From contig VXCM01000721.1 in assembly GCA_014773175.1 (NCBI GenBank), positions 1 to 64,000 of the forward strand: DNA of 64,000 nt, read 5' to 3'. The translations under genes and the position numbers were made by a program. The stretch comes from Lucifuga dentata (lineage: Eukaryota > Chordata > Actinopteri > Ophidiiformes > Bythitidae). This document shows, one piece after another, positions 22,346 through 35,875 of this stretch (within the stretch, counting starts at the first letter, position 1; each line of letters begins with the position of its first letter). The notes below the pieces were generated by a model. That model made no database searches. It worked only from the letters and a program-made list of their open reading frames with translations, and had not been told where the DNA came from.

Positions 22346-22401
22346 TTGACGCAAAAAATATGTGGAAGAGGTTTACGTTGATGGAATTCCTGTGGGTCTG
22401 T

Positions 22402-22441
22402 TAAAAAAAAAAAAAAAAAAANTAAAAAAAAAAAAAAAAAA
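22402..22441. repeat. Poly-A run with an assembly N
   Basis: Adenine homopolymer with an N at 22422. Confidence 0.85.
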
Positions 22442-23679
22442 GTAAACAGATGACCCAAAATATCCCTAATACTACTATCTCTTTAAAGTGCAAAGATTTC
22501 TCTTCATATCAGAATATCTGCAGTGATTTATATCATTTAGCATCTAATCTGCTTTATGTGAGTTTATAGGCTCTTGCCGTGTGGTCCAACTCTACTTTGG
22601 AAATGTTTTTCACCTCAGGTCGTGTAAGACGGACCTGCAGCGTCTCCGGCTCTGATTTTGATAACTCAGAAGAAATGGAGCCTCTGCTAAGCCTATAGCC
22701 ACATTATGTGCTTCGATATGGCGCCTCACCCCATTGTTGCTATCAGCTGAGAGCATCTCCCAAGTAATCTGCCCCCGCTGAGAATGACAATATATCCTGT
22801 TTCCTTTTCTATATTGCCTGTGGGACGCCTCTGCTGCTGTCCCTACTTCTTCATACTATGCATGACAATGAGCTGGCCTACTCGTCTCTCATGGCGGTTG
22901 CCGGCTCATTACTGATTTCCCATCGAGCGTAGACATGGATGCACTCTCCACCGAGCCTCTGCATTTATGTAGCAGCTCAGTAATCGTCTCACGGAGGTGA
23001 AGCTGAACCCCGCTGGTCCTGCTCAGGGGCTTCCTCTCCCAGGCTTTGTTCAATTAAGCCCTGCTGTTAGCTGCCACCACAGGACAAGTGTATAGTGTCA
23101 CATTTGCCAGTATGGAAATTTAAAGGCTGGGTATTACAGAAACCTTACATAAATGTGATCTATTAAGGAGTGGAGGCAGCACAACTAAGGGGACTAAAAT
23201 AAAATATGAGGCAGCTTCTGCTGCAAACAAATGGAAAGGTCACCTTCTATTAATGTGGTGCAACACTTCCTCTGAATAATGAGATTGCATTATGCAAGTG
23301 ACTCTCAGGCGTTTTTACAGTGAGTGGTTGTGATCGTGCCACCGGCTCTCAGAGTAGACTGACTTTATGACCAGACATTTTAACGCAAGGTGACGAGCAA
23401 TTATGTCGAAACCTTTCACTGGTGCTCACGCGAGCCTTAATGCTGGTCTTAATGCAACACTTAAAGTTGGACTGTTTTATCGAAAGATGTAGAGCAGCAA
23501 ATTTGTATTCGGTAGATGAGTATCAGTCAAGAAAAGTCGTGGTTTTACATAAAACCAGGCTGTAGCATGTCAGTCAGTCTAGTCATGTTCTGTTGTTTCT
23601 TTAAATATGAAAATAGCCACATTTTCTTCATGGCTAACTACTAAAGTCTTAGAAATATTGTTGACTCAAATGAAGTTGT

Positions 23680-23740
23680 TTTCAATCGTGGTCCTGGGAG
23701 CCCATTGCTGCTCTTGCCATACCAAGATTGAGAACCACTG
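23680..23740. mobile_element. Very short hAT-type terminal fragment
   Basis: A degenerate TTCAATCGTGGTCCTGGGAG faces AGATTGAGAACCACTG 60 bp away. This is the terminal pair of a common fish element whose ends read CAGTGGTTCTCAATC. Almost all of the interior is missing. Confidence 0.5.
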
Positions 23741-25625
23741 CTCTCATGCAGCGATCTCCGTTATTTTGACTTGTTTCGAAGACTGACACTCATTTTTCAT
23801 AGACTCTCAAAACACATTGATTTATATTGGAAACAGATGCAATAATCTCACTGTACTGGCAAACTGTTTCACGCGTTTAAAAAAAAAAAATCTGACTTAT
23901 TGGACTCAATGATAAGCAAACTTACTTATTTCAGGGGTGATTTTTGCAGTGCATTTAAGAACATCATCATCACTATATCAACATTCATCCTTACAAAACA
24001 TTATCATCATTTATGTATTTGCAGAAACATTATTTGCTATTATTTATTTGAAAACTGCCAAATTTGCTTTAGTTGTTGTTTGAGCCTTCTGCTCAACTAG
24101 ACTTGATTTTAAAGCGGATTCAGACTCAACTCAGGTGGTCTTGACTATAAGCCTCACCACAAAAGAACTCTCAAGTCTAACAACTTGAAATGCTTTCATC
24201 TTCAAGACAGCTTGGACATTGCTGCCACTTTTCTTGGCATGATGGAGCTCTTTCGCTCCCACTCTGTGAATCAGCATGCCTGTCGAAGCAATCGCAGTCG
24301 CTCTGCCAGCATCACTGTCACCCTACTACCATCCTGTCCTCGTTCCCCCTGTATGTGTCCTGCCTGTGATGTATCACACCGGCACCATCCCCAGATAGAA
24401 AGCCAAGGCGCTCATTCAGATAGAGAAAGATAGCAAAAATGGAAAAAAGGTGGGGAAGGCGAAGGGAAAGAGATAAAACATGTGCCTGTTGTATTTGTTC
24501 CACTTCATTGTTTCTGTGTTTCGCCCACCCGTCCCCTGTGCTCTCTGTTTCTGCTGTGATTCAGAGTTTAGTGATAAAAAGCAGAGCTACGTCGCCCTTG
24601 GACAGGTTGTTATATTTACACTACCTGCCCTACTTTTCACATATGTTGCAATGTGCGAGAAATAGTTGTCATTATTGTATATGAGCAGCATTCAGGAAGT
24701 ATAATGTTGGTTTTGGAAATATATACCTCAAAGTCAGTTGCTGGTACACAGTAAATGCATTTCACAGTTTTCAAACTCCCGTCTCCCACGTTCTCTAAAT
24801 GCAGCAGCCGAATCAAAAGCCAAGAGACTATAACAAACTGTATCAGTGGAGCGTTATGGGACTCACGATCCAAGAAGCAGTGATGTATGAAGGCACTCTG
24901 CAGTTGTTCACTTGCAGTGGAATCTGTCTCCCACTTGTAAAGAGAAAACTTCAGCTAGGCTAGATAAGACAGGAATGCAATGTCAGTCACAAGTGGCCAA
25001 AACCGTCCCTGGCAGTAATCTGTCCTCTGAAGCCGAGTGGCGAAACCATTGAAAATCAACCTGACAAATGCTAATCCACACAAGTCGACGTTGATCCGAA
25101 TATCAGATGAAGCACGAGTAAGAAAATCAAAGATCTAAAACCTGATGGGCTGTCAAGCAACACTGTCAACTAGACAGCCTATTCTGGCAGGTCCCATTTA
25201 TGTGGCTTTCTCTCTTTGATTACAATGTCACTGATTTCCATTTATCTGCTCATGAAAAGAGATTAGCCGTGCAGTAATGTAATACCTGACAGTGCAATTT
25301 CATGTCTGCACAATGCTCCTCGCAAAGATGGAGGATGTGTTTTTGACGGTTTCCACATACGTAACTCCCAACACTGCTGAGCCTGAATGAGCACAATGAG
25401 ACATTTTGGAGTTTTCTTTTTATCTTCCTTTAGCAAGAGAAAAAAAAAAACGTAATTAGCTTTCACCCTCCAAATCCTCACAATATTTCACAGCTAATGA
25501 TATCAGTTGTACAGTACATGTAGTTTATGAATACTCATACTTCACTATCTGACCTTTTAGCTGAGCATTGTTCATCTGAGATGACATCCATAGTGATGAC
25601 TGCTTATTTAAATGTTTGTGAAGCT

Positions 25626-25668
25626 TTTTTTTTTTTTTTTTTNTTTTTTTTTTTTTTTTCTTTTTTTT
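25626..25668. repeat. Poly-T run with an assembly N
   Basis: Thymine homopolymer with an N at 25643 and a C interruption near 25660. Confidence 0.85.
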
Positions 25669-26164
25669 GTATTTAGACTACAGAGGAGGAAATGACGTCT
25701 TACTTTATGGGGCATTTTCAATCTGTTACTAGAAATGTTTTGAAGTATTTTGGAAAAAAGAACCATTGCTAATGAATCATATCTGATCTGGCTCTTTAGT
25801 GGGTCACACACAGGACTGATAGCATTGACAAAAACCAGACATTATATAGTATTCCCAGAGCAACAACATAAAGTTGAAGTTGATTTTCTTAATTTTAGTG
25901 TTTTAATGAAGTTACATGTAAAAGTGTCATCTGAGAATTCTTCCTGGTGAAAAACTGACACCAGAGATTTAACACTCAGCTGCTGAACAACATCGCACAC
26001 TGTGATGTTTGGAACCTGAACAAAAAAGCAATCATCCAAAATGGATATAATAACAAATATATCATGCCATGGATAGCTGATTGCACTGAATGCTGTTTTA
26101 ATTGCACTAAAATACTAAAAGTAAGTAACTTCACCCAACAATAATAATGGCGTGTGGTTTGCTG

Positions 26165-26310
26165 ATGGATTATTTGTCTCAAGCATTGAAGTCTCTACAA
26201 GTTGATTTTTATAAACTGGAATCAGATGAAACCAATGGCTGGCTGCAAGGTTGGAAAAACAATTAAAAAATGTACCACTGCAGCAGTATGCTTTGGGATT
26301 TGATTGGCAG
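26165..26310 (+). mobile_element. TTAA-flanked MITE, internal fragment
   Basis: The blocks ATGGATTATTTGTCTCAAG, GTCTCTACAAGTTGATTTT and AGTATGCTTTGGGA match, in order, the right half of the family member at 45652-46202 and the reverse complement of the one at 36610-37185. Both ends are lost. Confidence 0.6.
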
Positions 26311-27385
26311 CCTTTAAAGTAGTGTCAGTTTTGAAGTTTTGGAGAATATAACAAACTGTTTTTCAAATAACTGTGGCTACTCAAAACAAGTTTTCTTTGC
26401 TTGAAGGCAAGAGGTGTCAGCGATGTAATTAGCCCTTTTTAGTCAGTCCTTCCCATTGCTGTCAGATCTCGTTCCCTTGTGCTTTTGACTGACAGCTTTA
26501 CACTTCAGTGGAAGCATGCCACTGGACTTTGCATCCAAAACCATTCTCTCCGCGGGTTAAGCGTCGCTAATTGGTGTTTTGTATTTGCTGAAGCAACAAC
26601 AGTGCACCTACCCTGACATCTCATCAAAAGTGACGCCTAAAGCTAATCAGACCCTTCCGGCTAAAGATTCATTAGCAGACATGACACTGACGAGAGCTCT
26701 TTTGTTGACATTAAAGCATGCAAAGGGAGCGAGCTGGAGGAAAACTGCTGTCATCTCTAATTCTGTTAATTAGCGAATTTCGATGTCATGTCGCCTAAAG
26801 ACATATTTCATTGAAAAGGCCAATCTGTGACATGTTTTCACCAATGGCAACATGTTGTATAGACTATACTTTTTCTTTCATAACAACTTTATTAATCAGA
26901 TGTCCAAAATAAACATTTCAGCACGAGTCTCACATTGTATTCATGCATTATTTGGTCAACAACAGTCATGCTCTGTATGTCTGATTGCCATTGTATTGAT
27001 CTCATTTGTTTCCTATAAACTGAACTCACTTTGGACATTGGCTAATGTATTTTTCTATAATTTGCATTTTACTGTGGGGCATCCTCCCAGTAAACTCTCT
27101 GTAGCTTTGTTTATCTCTGCCTGTTGCCTTTGGCTGTTTGGTCACTTTCACATAAAAATTTGCATATTTGGCACTTCTGTAGCCATAAGCCTAGCTACCC
27201 AATCAGCTTCCTCTCTGCTCTGGACACATTTGTTGACAAAAATCATATTTGATCCAACACAAAGCTACACAGTGAACAATCAGAATCTATATTTCATTAT
27301 GAGTATAGTAATTACTGGCAGAACTTAATTAACTTAACATAGTTTTTATGTGATAGATCATAAAATACTCCTAGGAAAAAAGTGA

Positions 27386-27450
27386 CAGAGCTGAGAATAG
27401 TTGAGGACCAAGGCAGGACCCTTGAGATACTCCACGTTCAACCTGTGGGT
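27386..27450 (-). mobile_element. LINE reverse transcriptase fragment, minus copy
   Basis: On the minus strand 27435-27386 translate as GVSQGSCLGPQLFSAL, the conserved GVPQGS...LGPxLF motif before the catalytic box of non-LTR reverse transcriptases. It is an inverted partner of the fragment that starts 25 bases to the right. Confidence 0.65.
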
Positions 27451-27475
27451 GATCTGACAAACAAGTGTTCACAAT

Positions 27476-27640
27476 AACCCACAAGTTGAGTTGAGTACCT
27501 CAAGGGGCCTGCCTCGGTCCTCAACTTTTCTCACTATACACTATTTATTTGCCAGAAATTCTTAATAGTATTTGTATGCTTAGCATATGCTGATGATTTT
27601 ATATACATTTCTCGATCTTTGGTCACTGAACCTAGACACT
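27476..27640 (+). mobile_element. LINE reverse transcriptase fragment with YADD box
   Basis: The plus strand encodes VPQGACLGPQLFSLYT from 27495 and, after a frameshift near 27580, AYADDFIY with the catalytic YADD at 27586-27597. This spacing is that of domains 4-5 of a LINE reverse transcriptase (L2/CR1/Rex-like). The copy is broken by frameshifts and stops. With the minus-strand fragment at 27386-27450 it forms an inverted repeat with arms of about 57 bases. Confidence 0.75.
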
Positions 27641-27701
27641 AAACTGTGAGTTATGATAGTTAGAAAGTGCAAATTTTGAGATACATGGTTTTGAACCGGA
27701 T

Positions 27702-28128
27702 CAGGGATGGGCAACTGGAGGCCCACGGGCCAGAAATGGCCCACACCTTTGATCTACCAGTCCCTTGGATGACTTCTCAATTAATAAAAATGAAAATTAT
27801 AAAAAGTGTTTTCCTTTACCACCATTACTNCCTTGGATGACTTCTCAATTAATAAAAATGAAAATTATAAAAAGTGTTTTCCTTTACCACCATTACTACC
27901 ACCCATCAGCAGAGGGTGCTCAGTCGCTCGGTCATTACTGGTGTGGTATTATCATCCATTCCAAGGTAACAAAGCTTTCAATGAGAGAATGAGAGATTGG
28001 CCTGGAAGGGAGGGGGTTGTGTCCCAGAAAATCTCCTTTATTTTTTTGTTTTATTTAATATGTGACCCTTTGACCATGAGAATTAAATTTTTATTGGCCC
28101 CCACCCTCATCAAAGTTCTCCATCCCTG
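27702..28128. mobile_element. hAT-like MITE with degenerate 8-bp target duplication
   Basis: The element starts CAGGGATGGGCAACTGG and ends GTTCTCCATCCCTG, an imperfect inverted pair. The flanks AACCGGAT (27694-27701) and GACTGGAT (28129-28136) match at six of eight positions, consistent with the 8-bp target duplication of hAT transposons. About 68 bases of its length are an assembly duplication (27763-27897). No transposase frame. Confidence 0.75.
27763..27897. repeat. 67-bp exact duplication around a single N (assembly join)
   Basis: Bases 27763-27829 are repeated at 27831-27897 around an N at 27830. Confidence 0.92.
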
Positions 28129-30764
28129 GACTGGATGATGAGGACTTTTAACAAACCAATCCAGTATTTGTCCAGTTATTGTGATATTTTTCTGACACCT
28201 AGCCTCCAGTATGTAACGAGAACCCTAAACCTCACAGAGATGAATTCTTTCAACTCAATTAGTAGCCAAGGTAAAATTGCTGCGTGGCATGGAATGACTT
28301 TGTGACTTTACAGCTGCAATATGCAACTTTTCACTGTGACTCAGCAAACTGTGCTGTTACTCCAGCACTGGTCAGGTTCTGGCTCCACCACTTGTCACTC
28401 ATCTTGATGAGCTGTCTACCTTGAAAGGATATCAAGCTTATGGCTGGGGTAACCACCATCTGTACGGCAGGCAGGGAGGTAGCAGACTGTGAATTCAGCC
28501 AGTCTGCAATAATAAGGCAATAACGAAACTCACCCAGTCTCGGCTGCCGTGTTTGGTTTTCTTTTCTTATTATATTCACCCACCGCTGTTGCTCCAACCA
28601 TATCCATGAAACACATTCACATCAGTCCACATCATATACTCTCCAAAATGTCTCTCTAAAAAGTCCAGGGCTGCACAGGATATAGAGGTTATGTTTTCTG
28701 TGCATTATTACAGGGTTTTTTGATACTTGAGGTGCAAAGTGACACAAAGTTTTTTTGTTTTTTTTTGTTTTTTTTTATAAGGGCTGGTAAGTGTTTTCTG
28801 ACTTTCTATATTCAAATTTGCCAAATAAATAAATCCTTAAACAAGCCAGCATTCATTTTTGATTACCTATTCCTGGTGGAGCGTAAGATTTAGACCATCA
28901 TGTTGAAACATTTGGGGTTTTGGGTACTTCATTTAAGTAAAATTTAGAGGGAAATATGCTGTAAGACAGAAGTTAAACTGAAAAAAAAAAAAATTGTTTT
29001 GAGGTGTCTGGTCAAAAATATGAAATATTCATATTGCTGCTTTATCTTCTGACTGGTGTATTTGTACTTATAGTCATAAACGACTTAATTGCTTTAAGCT
29101 AGTGCAATAATTGCCAGAGCTCAGACTTTGTTTGCAGTGCTCCTATGTTTGTTTGTAATGTTTTGTTCCCTCCGTGTAATTCCGCTTATCTTGATTGAAA
29201 ACGTGGAAGGTAATGATGCTGGTAAGAAAGAGTCGGGGAAGAAATAAACATCAGTATAATCAGTCAACAGAAACGAGCCGTTATACAGCGCAGGTAAATA
29301 GATGCAGGAAGACCACACCCAGCTTAGACACAGTAAATGAATCTCTGCGATAGATCACTTATCTATACCACAGCTGAGCCATGACACACACACACACCAA
29401 TCGATGACAACATGCACTCATGCTGCACCGTTGCTGCTTTAATTGGATTTCACCTGCATTATTTTTTTTATTTTTTTCTTTCTTTTTGTGAGAGCATTTA
29501 TACCAGTTATCAATTCATTACCATTTACTGCAATAAATAATTCAATCCTAGGACAAGTTTCCTGCCCGAGCCAGCCAACGTCACTTTATGGCTGAAATGG
29601 AAAACTTTTTTAATTAAGAAATTAAGGCAAAGCACTTGTGGAACAGAAGGGGTTGCAGAAAAGCAAATTGAGATCCAAAACTGGTGCAGTAATAATAAAT
29701 GTTAAAAGATGTTTTTGCTCTAAGTGATTTGTTTTACAAATGGGACAGAGCTCTTTGCTGTTTCAAGCCTAATGGGGTAAATCTGACTTTAAAAAGCCAA
29801 AGTTAGCCTCTTCAAACTTTGCTTCTAACAGAGATGGAGCACAATTTATCTACGCCTACACAAGTGCCACATAGACGATGCCAAAATCTAATTAATTCCA
29901 ATGACTTCATTCCCCCCATTTCTGCTGAAATAATGTCACCGTCTGTAAATTACAGGAAAAAAGAGTCATTTTCATCCCCTTTGTTGTAATTTGATTCAGA
30001 AGACTACGGGTAACACAAAAAGGATAATTGACCGGAGTGAAAGGGCGAGAGCATCCTTGTCTCTGCAGAATAGATTCAAATCTGTCTCAGCTCATGATTA
30101 TGCAGCAATCATGCTGTCAGTCAGGCAGATGTGCAAGTAGAAGAACAGCACCGCAGTATAACAGTCCCTTATGAAAAATAAAATATTCTGCATTACCACA
30201 CTAAAAAACCTTGTTTACACAAGCACTGCATTTTCTCTGACTGATCAAAATGAAAATAATTTCCTTTTTAGCATGACTCATTCTCTTAATCTCATTTCAT
30301 TTTCATTTACTGCATGTTCACCCATGAATTGTGTCAATAAATTGCATTATCTGCATAGAGACGACCAATAAGCAGTAAGAGAGAGGGGGAAGGCACACAA
30401 CAATCTAATTGTGTCAGGCTGGTTTATTCAAAGGCTGTTAGCAGCCGTTTCTTCTTGCGGTTTAAAATACAGATGAGGCTCTTTGGAAGGAAAACAAATG
30501 ATGAAATTCTTGGAAAGAAAGGAATTACATTGTGCTTGAGTTTGGAAAAAACAGATTATTAATAATTCTCCTAATTGTTGCTTTATTTCACAGTAATGCA
30601 TGTATTTTAGTCATTTTTCAGCCCTGCATTAATCAGTAAGTTTTTAATTCTATTACAAATTTGCTATTCTTACTTGTAATCCAATAATTTATCCATGAAC
30701 CTTCACTTGTGTTTTAATGTACGTGAACTTCATTTCATTTTAATGGATAAAATGGCTATTCAAA

Positions 30765-31000
30765 TAAACTTTGATTGATTGACTGATAAACAACTGACCA
30801 GTTGATTGGTAACTGATGATCTAATTGACTGAGTAACTTTATTAACTAACAGCTAATAGGCTGGTTGACTCATTAATTGACTGTTTGGGCCAATGGGCTG
30901 AATAATGGCCTGATTAATGATTGATGGACTGATGGATGGAGTGATTGACTGATGGGCTGATCCATTGATTGACTAATCAGTCAACTCGCTGACTGAGAGA
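30765..31000. repeat. Degenerate TGAT/TGAC-rich simple repeat
   Basis: About 235 bases consist largely of TTGACTGA-, TGATTGA- and TGATGG-type words in degenerate tandem, as expected for an old decayed tetranucleotide array. Confidence 0.6.
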
Positions 31001-31151
31001 CAGGACATTTCCATCAAAATGGAGCAGATTTAATTGCAGATTGAATCAAATTTGGACCATTCTGAGCATTTTCATCAAAAACAACTTGGTTTGTAACCAA
31101 AAAAGTTGGTTCCCATTCGAGATCAGATAATAGCAGGACCTGAAGAGAGCT

Positions 31152-31174
31152 TGTGTGTGTGTGTGTGTGTGTGT
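31152..31174. repeat. (TG)n microsatellite
   Basis: About 11 TG dinucleotides. Confidence 0.95.
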
Positions 31175-31650
31175 ATATTATTCTACCTCTGTGAAAGCGA
31201 CAAACAATGGAGAAGTGTAATCAGCGATCTGCATAACATCCATAGTTTGCTCATGTAACTTCATTGGACTGAAGTAAGTACTTTTAAAATCAAGTAAATA
31301 AATAAAATAAAATGAAATAAAAACTTCCATGGCTAATGCAGTGTTCCACTACAAATTTGTGGCTGGTTCGCTAGATGACACCTTGCTTCCACGTTTTGAG
31401 AACCAGAATGTTTTTTGGTGAAAAGCACAAAGACAGAGACTGATTTCTGGTACTACAGGTACAACAGAACCTTCTGTCTGTAATCTATAGTATCTGAGTC
31501 CTTCATCAAATTCTCCCTGTCTGCTCACCATCCAAAAGGATTGAAGACTTTTCTTCTCTATTTTTAGAATGTAACCTTCATGTTTTCTATGGCCATTTTC
31601 CACCCATTCAACTGAAATGTCAGCCTTGAATACTGTGTCTGCATTCTAGT

Positions 31651-31688
31651 TAAAAAAAAAAAAAAAAAAANAAAAAAAAAAAAAAAAA
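31651..31688. repeat. Poly-A run with an assembly N
   Basis: Adenine homopolymer with an N at 31671. Confidence 0.85.
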
Positions 31689-33579
31689 TTCTCCACAATG
31701 TGAAAAAACCTGAGTGAGCCTAAAGTATAACTTACACAAGAACTCACAATACGTGGATATGATTCTGTTATGACGCCATGGCTAAATATGGAGGAAGTGC
31801 CATTTTTAGTCTATTCATTTTTTTTTTTTAAGTAGAATCTTTTGAGTTTTTCACCATTTCTGAATGCTGAAGGGAATCCAGTCACAACAATTGGCTTTCA
31901 GTTTGTTTATTCTCTCCTGAAACCTCTGCCTACCACGTTCATACCCCCCACCCCCCAAAAAAGAATGAAAGGAGTCAACCAAAGAAGACATTTAATTTAA
32001 GGTGGATAATGGAGGTTTAACGGTCCTTAAAAAGGCCTCCTATGTTGTGTTTGCTTGCTTTAATGCTTTTGATTTGTTTGTTTGTTTATTCTCTCTCCGT
32101 GTCTCTATGTGATTTCCCCTGGCTCCCCTGTGGCGTGGCGCTAAATGAAGTGAAGTCGACACACAAACCCAAAGTGGCACTCTTGTCTCGCTGCACACTG
32201 GGGGTGGTAGCCATCACTGCAGGTTCCATCCCACAGGAATGATTGATTTTGGTTCGTCCTGGATCACATGATAATTTTCACAGTTGAGGTTTTATTCAGT
32301 GTTTTGGTTTTTGGGTTTAAAGAGTCAGAAAACACAACATGCTTTGAAAAGTGAAATGGCACTTAACCTTACAGTGCTGGACTTCTTTTGTAAAAAAAGA
32401 AAAAGAAAAAAAGGCTGATTTGCACGCTGAGGGGATAATTGAATGTTAACGTGATCAATGTTACTATTTATCTTGACAATCTGCTTGCCTCATCACATTA
32501 TTGTGGCCAATAAAGCCAACAATTGCCTAGTTACACAATTAACAGACACACAGCAACATTAGCAAACCACTTTAGTCGAGTTTCCACCCATCTGATACAT
32601 TTAGGTCTAATTTGAACCCTCCTGATAGCTGTGTTTTCATCTCCACCAACCCCTGAGGAAAAAAAAATAAATGGTACCTTTGCGTCCAAAACTGCTAATA
32701 AACTCACCTATGCAGTAACAAATGTGGCTGTAAAACCAAAACAACAAGCTAAAAGATGCTAAAGTGCTTGACAAGCTGCAGAACTTGGTGATAATTCTTG
32801 GATTTGTCAATACAAGTGACCCTTTCACATTACCGAGTCATTTGATTGAGTGTTGTTATCAAAAATAGTGATTAATGCACATTTTAAGTTTAGCTAAAAT
32901 TGCTTACATTTAAAAACAGTTCAACATTATCAGATGATTCACTTTTAATGGAAAATGAAAATAAACGTATGTAATGTCACATAACCACCTTTCTGGTTTT
33001 ATTTGAAGCAGCTTGGGCTTGTGCAGTAATGATCATTGCTGTCATTCATATGAGGACACAGCAGAAGAATGCCTTTTATTACGTGTGAGTCAGAATTGCA
33101 AAGAAATTATGATCATTGTGTGCAGATAAGTCATACTGGCAGATAACCGAAACAAATCAGAGTTATTTGTACATAAAACATATGGCCAAAAAGAGTTGTG
33201 AGATTCAATTCCATGGTTTTTTTTTTTGTTTTGTTTTGTTTTTTGTTTTATGTTTACACATATCCGATATGTGTCACACGTGAGTGAAAACTCGGAATTG
33301 GGTCGTATGTAGCTGGCGTGTAAATGCAGCATAAGATGGCGTTGCTGTACATTATGATGTAACTGCAAAGCTTGTGTCGGCCGCTGAGCCTGTGGGGTTT
33401 CTGGTGACTAAAGCTCACTGTGCACAGCAGCAGCCTTAAGCACGTTGCTGCTTAGTGCTCATATCAGTTGCAGACAGTTGCCGCCTTTACAAGAAATGGC
33501 TTTATTTCTAAACATCTCCTGAGCTTTAACACTTCATACGACCAGACAGCCTTTACCAGTTATATTCTACATACAACCA

Positions 33580-33623
33580 CATGATGCGACAGTCTGTTCC
33601 GCATGATGGAACAGTCTGTTCTT
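33580..33623. repeat. Small 22-bp tandem duplication
   Basis: Two adjacent 22-bp units, each containing CATGATG and ACAGTCTGTTC, differing at about four positions. Probably slippage-derived. Confidence 0.6.
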
Positions 33624-33682
33624 TGCAATTTGGCCTCTATTCAGATTCTTAGGAAAAAAAATAAACCTCTCTACTTGTGTGA

Positions 33683-33706
33683 TCTCTCTCTCTCTCTCTC
33701 TCTCTC
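33683..33706. repeat. (TC)n microsatellite
   Basis: About 12 TC dinucleotides. Confidence 0.95.
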
Positions 33707-35820
33707 CTTCAGCTGTGTCCATCTCTTAATCAGATTAGCACATCATATTTGAAACTGTTGGCCTAATCAGTGTAATAAAGGGTCTCTGGGAGCATTGCTG
33801 CCCATTAGAAGATTAGCATCATTAGGCTGCAGCTGAAAGGAGGGATTTGTGCAGAGAGCCTGCATGTTTGTGCAGTGACGCTTGGAGAAGGTGAGCATCC
33901 ATCTCTCAGGTGATCCTATTGATCTGTTTACTCCCATATGAGAACGACTTGAAGGAGAGAGCCACCACGCGATCTAAAAGGCTTGTGTTCTCCTCGGGGG
34001 CCACTTCTGTTGAGAACCTGTTGCTGCTTCCTCCTGGTTTATTCAGAACAGTATTTCAGGAGGCTAAAATTATTAGCAAGGACAGAGCTGCTATTAAATG
34101 CAAAGTAAATGACGCAAACAGGCAAATGACAAGCCAGAATATCCTATCAGCACATTAAAAATGCACTTATGTTTCACATGCACCCTAAGTGGATTGGTGA
34201 AATGGGGCTTGGTTTGGAGAACAAATAGGACAAGATCAAACAGCTGGGACCAAACTCTATAAATTTGGATGAGCTGTCAGTGTTTGGGGAGGGGAAAAAC
34301 CAGCTTCAGTTTCTTTTTTTTTTTCTTTCTTTCAACAGAGCCAAATGAAATGGAAATGATAATTCCATCTGGCTGTGACCCAGTGTTTTGACTTTTGTCA
34401 GAGCTATTGTTACAGAGTGTTATGTGTTTACTCTTGTTGTGATGGAGCACTGAGTGGTTTTAATCTGCAGGCCTCACGCTGTCATGCCTTCATGGCACAG
34501 TAGGTTTGATAAACCACCGCTAAGCACCGCATGCCTGCCCTGGCAGGAACTGAGGAGATGCGGTGCCAGGCATCAGTCCAGCTGGGCGGCTGCAGCTCGA
34601 ATCAGGAACTGGCATCAGTATGCTGCTCGCGGCTACGCTGCCTTTATGCGAGCGAGGCTGAGAGGGAGCGGCTTTGCCAATATGATTTATATCCTCAGAT
34701 TAACAGCTGCACAGCGGGCTCTATACGCCGTCATCCTCTGTGCAGCAGCGGAACTTTACATACAGACAGATGATCTTAGAAAACGTATAAATGTAAATAT
34801 ACACATTAACATTTAACTAATGAACGCGCGGGAGAAGTAATCTGCCGAGAGAAATGTGTGTGGAAATGAACAATCACATGGTCTGCAGGCTCTGAGCAGC
34901 ACTCTGCTCTCAGTAACAGTCATGAAAAGACCATTATCGATGTATCGATGACCCCTGCAGGAATAAAAGCACCGGCTGCGTGTAAGAGGGACTGGAAGAG
35001 GCTGCAGCAAGCAGCCAAACAGGCCAGACTTCAGTAACGGGTCACCGCACACTCAAAGCCTCAAACCTTTTACTCTGCCAGCTTCTGCCAGACCAGGATA
35101 GGAAGACTGCGGGTTTTAGTAATGTAACTGACAAAAGTTCAGGAGTCAACACAAAAATGGTTTAGAGCTGGAGCTTAGAGAATTCTCCTCACAGTTTCAA
35201 GAGAAATTAAATTGATGAAAATGGGGAAATTCAGTGCAGCACTATCTAATGTTTATAACTCAAATTATTGGTTGCAGTTTCAGGTACTTCAGTGTCTATT
35301 TTTACAGTCAGTGCTGCACATAAGCAGTACACAGGTACATGCATGCTCCCAATGGGAAAATGCAACATATATATCCTGGTATTTGCTTTAGTATAACTGA
35401 AAAAAGTATGAGCATCTGATTTTGGCTTCTGCAGAAAGCCTCTATAACAGCTAAAAACATGTACATGTTGAGGAAAGACAGTCTGGTCATATACTTAATT
35501 TTCTAAAACTTGGTGAGCGATTAAAATCTACCCATATCTGGCCACTCTACTCAAGTATTTCATCTTAATTGTGTGTCACAGTTCTAAAAAAAAACTGTTA
35601 AAATAATGTCCTACTTCTAATAACACTTTATTCCCCTTGGAACCATTTTTGTCACAGACAGATGGCAACTTTACAATCCCATTCAGAAGTATAATTTGTA
35701 ATAATGCAGCAATTACGATGTTGTGATTTTATCTGTGCTCTCAGATTCAGATCTGACAGCTAAGTGATGATTAAAGTCACACACCAGCCTTTCATTTTAA
35801 TTTTTATTCACCCCACACAG

Positions 35821-35875
35821 CTACATCATGTCCGATGAGGAGAATTATGTATTCAAACATCCCAGGGGGACAACG
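35821..35875 (+). other. Exon-like 55-bp segment (speculative)
   Basis: A pyrimidine-leaning tract ending CACACAG (AG at 35819-35820) precedes an ATG at 35828, and ACG/GTGAGAG gives a donor-like junction at 35875/35876. Read through, the frame from 35828 to 35995 has 55 codons beginning MSDEENYVFKHP. I recognise no homologue. Acceptor- and donor-like strings at this spacing occur by chance, so this is only a candidate. Confidence 0.12.

Larger units (their letters stand above)
22346..27385. other. Gene-free stretch
   Basis: No gene is supported. It contains the short hAT-type fragment at 23680-23740, a poly-T run with an N at 25643 and the partial TTAA element at 26165-26310. The 158-codon frame at 26852-27328 is hydrophobic and AT-driven, without a recognisable domain. 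Confidence 0.5.

Noticed and set aside
26852..27328. 158-codon hydrophobic frame
   Set aside because: Hydrophobicity follows from T-rich sequence. There is no family resemblance, and reverse transcriptase remnants lie just downstream.
34454..34816. 120-codon plus-strand frame rich in Ala and Arg
   Set aside because: It is overlapped by another plus-strand frame (34531-34773), and neither resembles a known protein.
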